From assembly GCA_937896695.1 (NCBI GenBank), contig CALBOT010000080.1, positions 1-7,604 on the forward strand: 7,604 nucleotides of DNA, given 5' to 3'. The position numbers and the translations under genes are program-made. Below, one piece after another: positions 5,860 to 7,604 of this stretch. The DNA is from an uncultured Candidatus Nitrosopelagicus sp. GTDB taxonomy: Archaea; Thermoproteota; Nitrososphaeria; Nitrososphaerales; Nitrosopumilaceae. Each line of letters starts with the position of its first letter. The first letter of the stretch is position 1. The notes under the pieces were generated by a model, which had not been told where the DNA came from, searched no databases, and saw only the letters and a list, made by a program, of their open reading frames with translations.

Positions 5860-7316
5860 ATTTTTGTGTAAAACAAATTACTAAATGAGTTTGTCTTTCT
5901 TGAAATTATCACGATTCCAATAATTGTCATTGCTAAGACTATCATGACCATCTGACCAAATTCCGGCACTACATAACTACCAAAAACCTCAATTTTTTCA
6001 GTACCTTTTTTGAATGGTATTGTAATTGTTAGTCCTTTTTCAAATCCAAATTCATCTGTTATGTATAATGTCTCTATATCATCTCCAAACAAATCTGGTT
6101 CAGAATGAATTTGTGCTATAAACTCTCCATTATCAAATGGTCTTACAAGAAAATCATTAATCTTTAATGATAATTCTCCATCATTAGTTGAATCCATATT
6201 GATAACTAATGATGCCTTTTTTGGCATTGCTGTGATATCTAAAACCTCGCCTCCTTCAATTTCATAATAAATTAGAGTTGTTAAATCAATTTCATCTGGC
6301 ACAACAGCGGTTCCATCATTTTCCATAAAGCCTGAAATTTTTACATTTCCTTGGAATGCTTCTGGTACTTCAAAATAAAGATGCCAATTTCCCATTTCGT
6401 CTATACTTTGTAATGTCTCAACTGATTCTGTAAATCTGATTTTAGGATCTTTTGAACTTGCACCTTTGGCCATCTTCTCTCCATCTAAAATCACTTCATA
6501 CTTTTCATTGATGGAGTTTGTAGGAAACTCAAAACTTCCTACAACTGGAAGTTGGAATCCATTTGATGAATACATATTCAACTCTGTTCCATCATCAGTA
6601 AATTCTGCGTCTTTGAACCACGCATTTGCAGTATATCTGAAGGTAAATGTCTCATCATTTTGTTTTACTGTTAACGGCATAATGGAATCATCCCCAAAAG
6701 CAAAACAACTGTAGTAATCAACATCTTGTGAAATGTGTGGTGAGGCAAGCATTTTGAAATCTAAAACCTCGCCTGGTTTCATTTTGTGAAATATTTCTGA
6801 TGATGTAACATCTAGTATGTTGTCATCTTTATCTTTAATCAATGCATAAATTCGAAATTTCTCAAATACTTCTTCTCCGCCATTTCTAATTTTTCCAACA
6901 ATGCTTCCGTCTTCTTGTATATCTAAAGAATCGTAAAGTACGTAGCCTCCGACATATTGATTCACAGTTTCTTCATATGTAATTAATGGCTTTTCTAAAA
7001 TTGGTGATGGACCTGTCACTTCAGGAAATTGTAATTTCAAAGGAAGCATTTTGTCAGGTTCAATTGCTGCTAACGTATGTGTCTGCTCAAATCTTTGATT
7101 TCCATCCATGACTGATAGTGTTATGGTTGGTTGTATTGTGAAATATTCCTTATTTTTTACTCCTGCAAACACAGTGTATATTCCATTTTCATCATAAAAT
7201 CCTACAAACTCATGACTCGGAATGTACACCTCTCCATACATTCCTGCATCTGCTAATCCTGGATAAAATACTGAAAACAATGCTAGTGATACTATCGCAA
7301 ACGCAAATTTTCTCAT
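5856..7316 (-). CDS. Secreted PEFG-CTERM surface protein of unknown function
   Basis: A 486-residue exported protein. Residues 1-24 are a signal peptide: Arg2-Lys3, a hydrophobic core at about 4-18, and ALADAG-like cleavage after LADA (21-24). The C-terminus carries a PEFG-CTERM sorting signal: VVPEFG at 449-454, a hydrophobic helix at about 456-472, then Arg473-Lys474 and a 12-residue tail. In Thaumarchaeota such signals are thought to be cleaved and the protein anchored at the cell surface by an archaeosortase-type enzyme. The body is beta-rich, with repeated Ig-like segments. One stretch (about 137-190, with GKIRNGGEEVFEKFRIYALIKD and later KPGEVLDF) resembles FxLYD domains. Only one cysteine (204) is seen, and no catalytic or metal-binding motif. 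I do not recognise a function; an adhesion or envelope role is a guess. It is the first gene upstream of the Nudix gene, overlapping it by 4 bases. Confidence 0.85.
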   Translation of the reverse strand: MRKFAFAIVSLALFSVFYPGLADAGMYGEVYIPSHEFVGFYDENGIYTVFAGVKNKEYFTIQPTITLSVMDGNQRFEQTHTLAAIEPDKMLPLKLQFPEVTGPSPILEKPLITYEETVNQYVGGYVLYDSLDIQEDGSIVGKIRNGGEEVFEKFRIYALIKDKDDNILDVTSSEIFHKMKPGEVLDFKMLASPHISQDVDYYSCFAFGDDSIMPLTVKQNDETFTFRYTANAWFKDAEFTDDGTELNMYSSNGFQLPVVGSFEFPTNSINEKYEVILDGEKMAKGASSKDPKIRFTESVETLQSIDEMGNWHLYFEVPEAFQGNVKISGFMENDGTAVVPDEIDLTTLIYYEIEGGEVLDITAMPKKASLVINMDSTNDGELSLKINDFLVRPFDNGEFIAQIHSEPDLFGDDIETLYITDEFGFEKGLTITIPFKKGTEKIEVFGSYVVPEFGQMVMIVLAMTIIGIVIISRKTNSFSNLFYTKM

Positions 7317-7337
7317 ATACCAAATCTATGAAATTTA

Positions 7338-7346
7338 GATAAAAAC
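7338..7346 (-). promoter_or_regulatory. TATA box of the PEFG-CTERM gene
   Basis: GTTTTTATC on the minus strand is centred about 25 bases upstream of the ATG at 7316, again the spacing for a leaderless transcript. No Shine-Dalgarno sequence precedes the ATG. Confidence 0.45.
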
Positions 7347-7376
7347 CTAATCAGTTAATTCACTAAACATAGAGAA

Positions 7377-7385
7377 GTTTTAATC
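7377..7385 (+). promoter_or_regulatory. TATA box of the MTHFR-like gene
   Basis: GTTTTAATC, with core TTTTAAT centred 26 bases before the ATG at 7407, fits a leaderless promoter. It faces away from the PEFG-CTERM promoter in a 90-base divergent gap (7317-7406), which shows no other clear element. Confidence 0.45.
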
Positions 7386-7406
7386 AAGTGTTTCGTCATT
7401 TCACAT

Positions 7407-7604
7407 ATGACTATTAGATATGAGATTAACCCTCCAAAAACATCCGATCCTCCCTCACGAATTCAGTTACTAGATGAGAGAATTGAACAAATCAGCAGGT
7501 TTTGTGATGGAATTCATGTAACTGATTCTGTTTTAGGAATTGAAAGAATCTCTCCATTGATTATTGGTTCAGAAATTAAGCAAAAATTTCCAAGACTCAA
7601 TGTT
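7407..7604 (+). CDS. Methylenetetrahydrofolate reductase (MetF)-like protein, N-terminal fragment
   Basis: The first 66 codons of an open frame that runs off the right edge. YEINPPK at residues 5-11 matches the start of the MetF barrel (FExxPPK in classical enzymes), with Glu6 at the position of the catalytic glutamate. RFCDGIHVTDSVLGIERISP (31-50) fits the second strand and its loop. Full MetF enzymes reduce methylene-tetrahydrofolate (or an archaeal pterin analogue) to the methyl form for methionine synthesis and one-carbon metabolism. The start ATG lies 26 bases from a TATA-like box and has no ribosome binding site. A related MTHFR-like protein with a different role cannot be excluded from a quarter of the sequence. 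Confidence 0.7.
   Translation, partial: MTIRYEINPPKTSDPPSRIQLLDERIEQISRFCDGIHVTDSVLGIERISPLIIGSEIKQKFPRLNV

Noticed and set aside
7324..7340. ATCTA/TAGAT inverted repeat next to the PEFG-CTERM start
   Set aside because: The arms are only 5 bp with a 7-base loop in AT-rich DNA, so chance is the simplest explanation.

Overview
The window looks like chromosomal DNA of a low-GC thaumarchaeon (Nitrososphaerota), probably a marine ammonia oxidiser of the Nitrosopumilus type. Four things point there. A secreted protein ends in a PEFG-CTERM sorting signal, a hallmark of that phylum. The amino-group carrier protein LysW sits in an operon with argG. TATA-like boxes lie 25-26 bases upstream of the ATG of three first-in-operon genes, as expected for leaderless archaeal transcripts. 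Internal genes instead carry short GAGG/GGTG Shine-Dalgarno sequences. Genus-level placement is inference; no rRNA or tRNA gene is present.

Layout. Positions 1-1468 (minus strand) hold argG, then lysW, then the start of a lysX/argX-type ligase that runs off the left edge. Together they form an arginine/lysine biosynthesis operon using LysW-protected intermediates. Positions 1469-1603 are a divergent promoter region with a small palindrome. Positions 1604-4153 (plus strand) are a complete three-gene ABC importer of the nitrate/sulfonate/taurine (NitT/TauT) class: binding protein, ATPase, permease. Its substrate cannot be read from sequence. The permease gene overlaps the end of a convergent MFS transporter gene by 20 bases. 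Positions 4134-7316 (minus strand) read, in transcription order, a secreted PEFG-CTERM surface protein, a Nudix hydrolase of the CoA-pyrophosphatase type (coupled by a GTGA overlap) and the MFS transporter 52 bases further on. Positions 7317-7406 are a second divergent promoter region. From 7407 a methylenetetrahydrofolate reductase-like gene begins on the plus strand and is cut by the right edge.

I see no mobile element, CRISPR array, phage gene or RNA gene, and no gene-free stretch over 300 bases (the longest is 135). Most of the window is ordinary core and transport metabolism. The points worth a second look are an altered ABC signature motif (LSTGM), the lysW-lysX junction where the conserved EDWGE codons supply the next gene's ribosome binding site, the PEFG-protein/Nudix coupling, and the overlapping convergent 3' ends. 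I found no convincing new multi-gene system.
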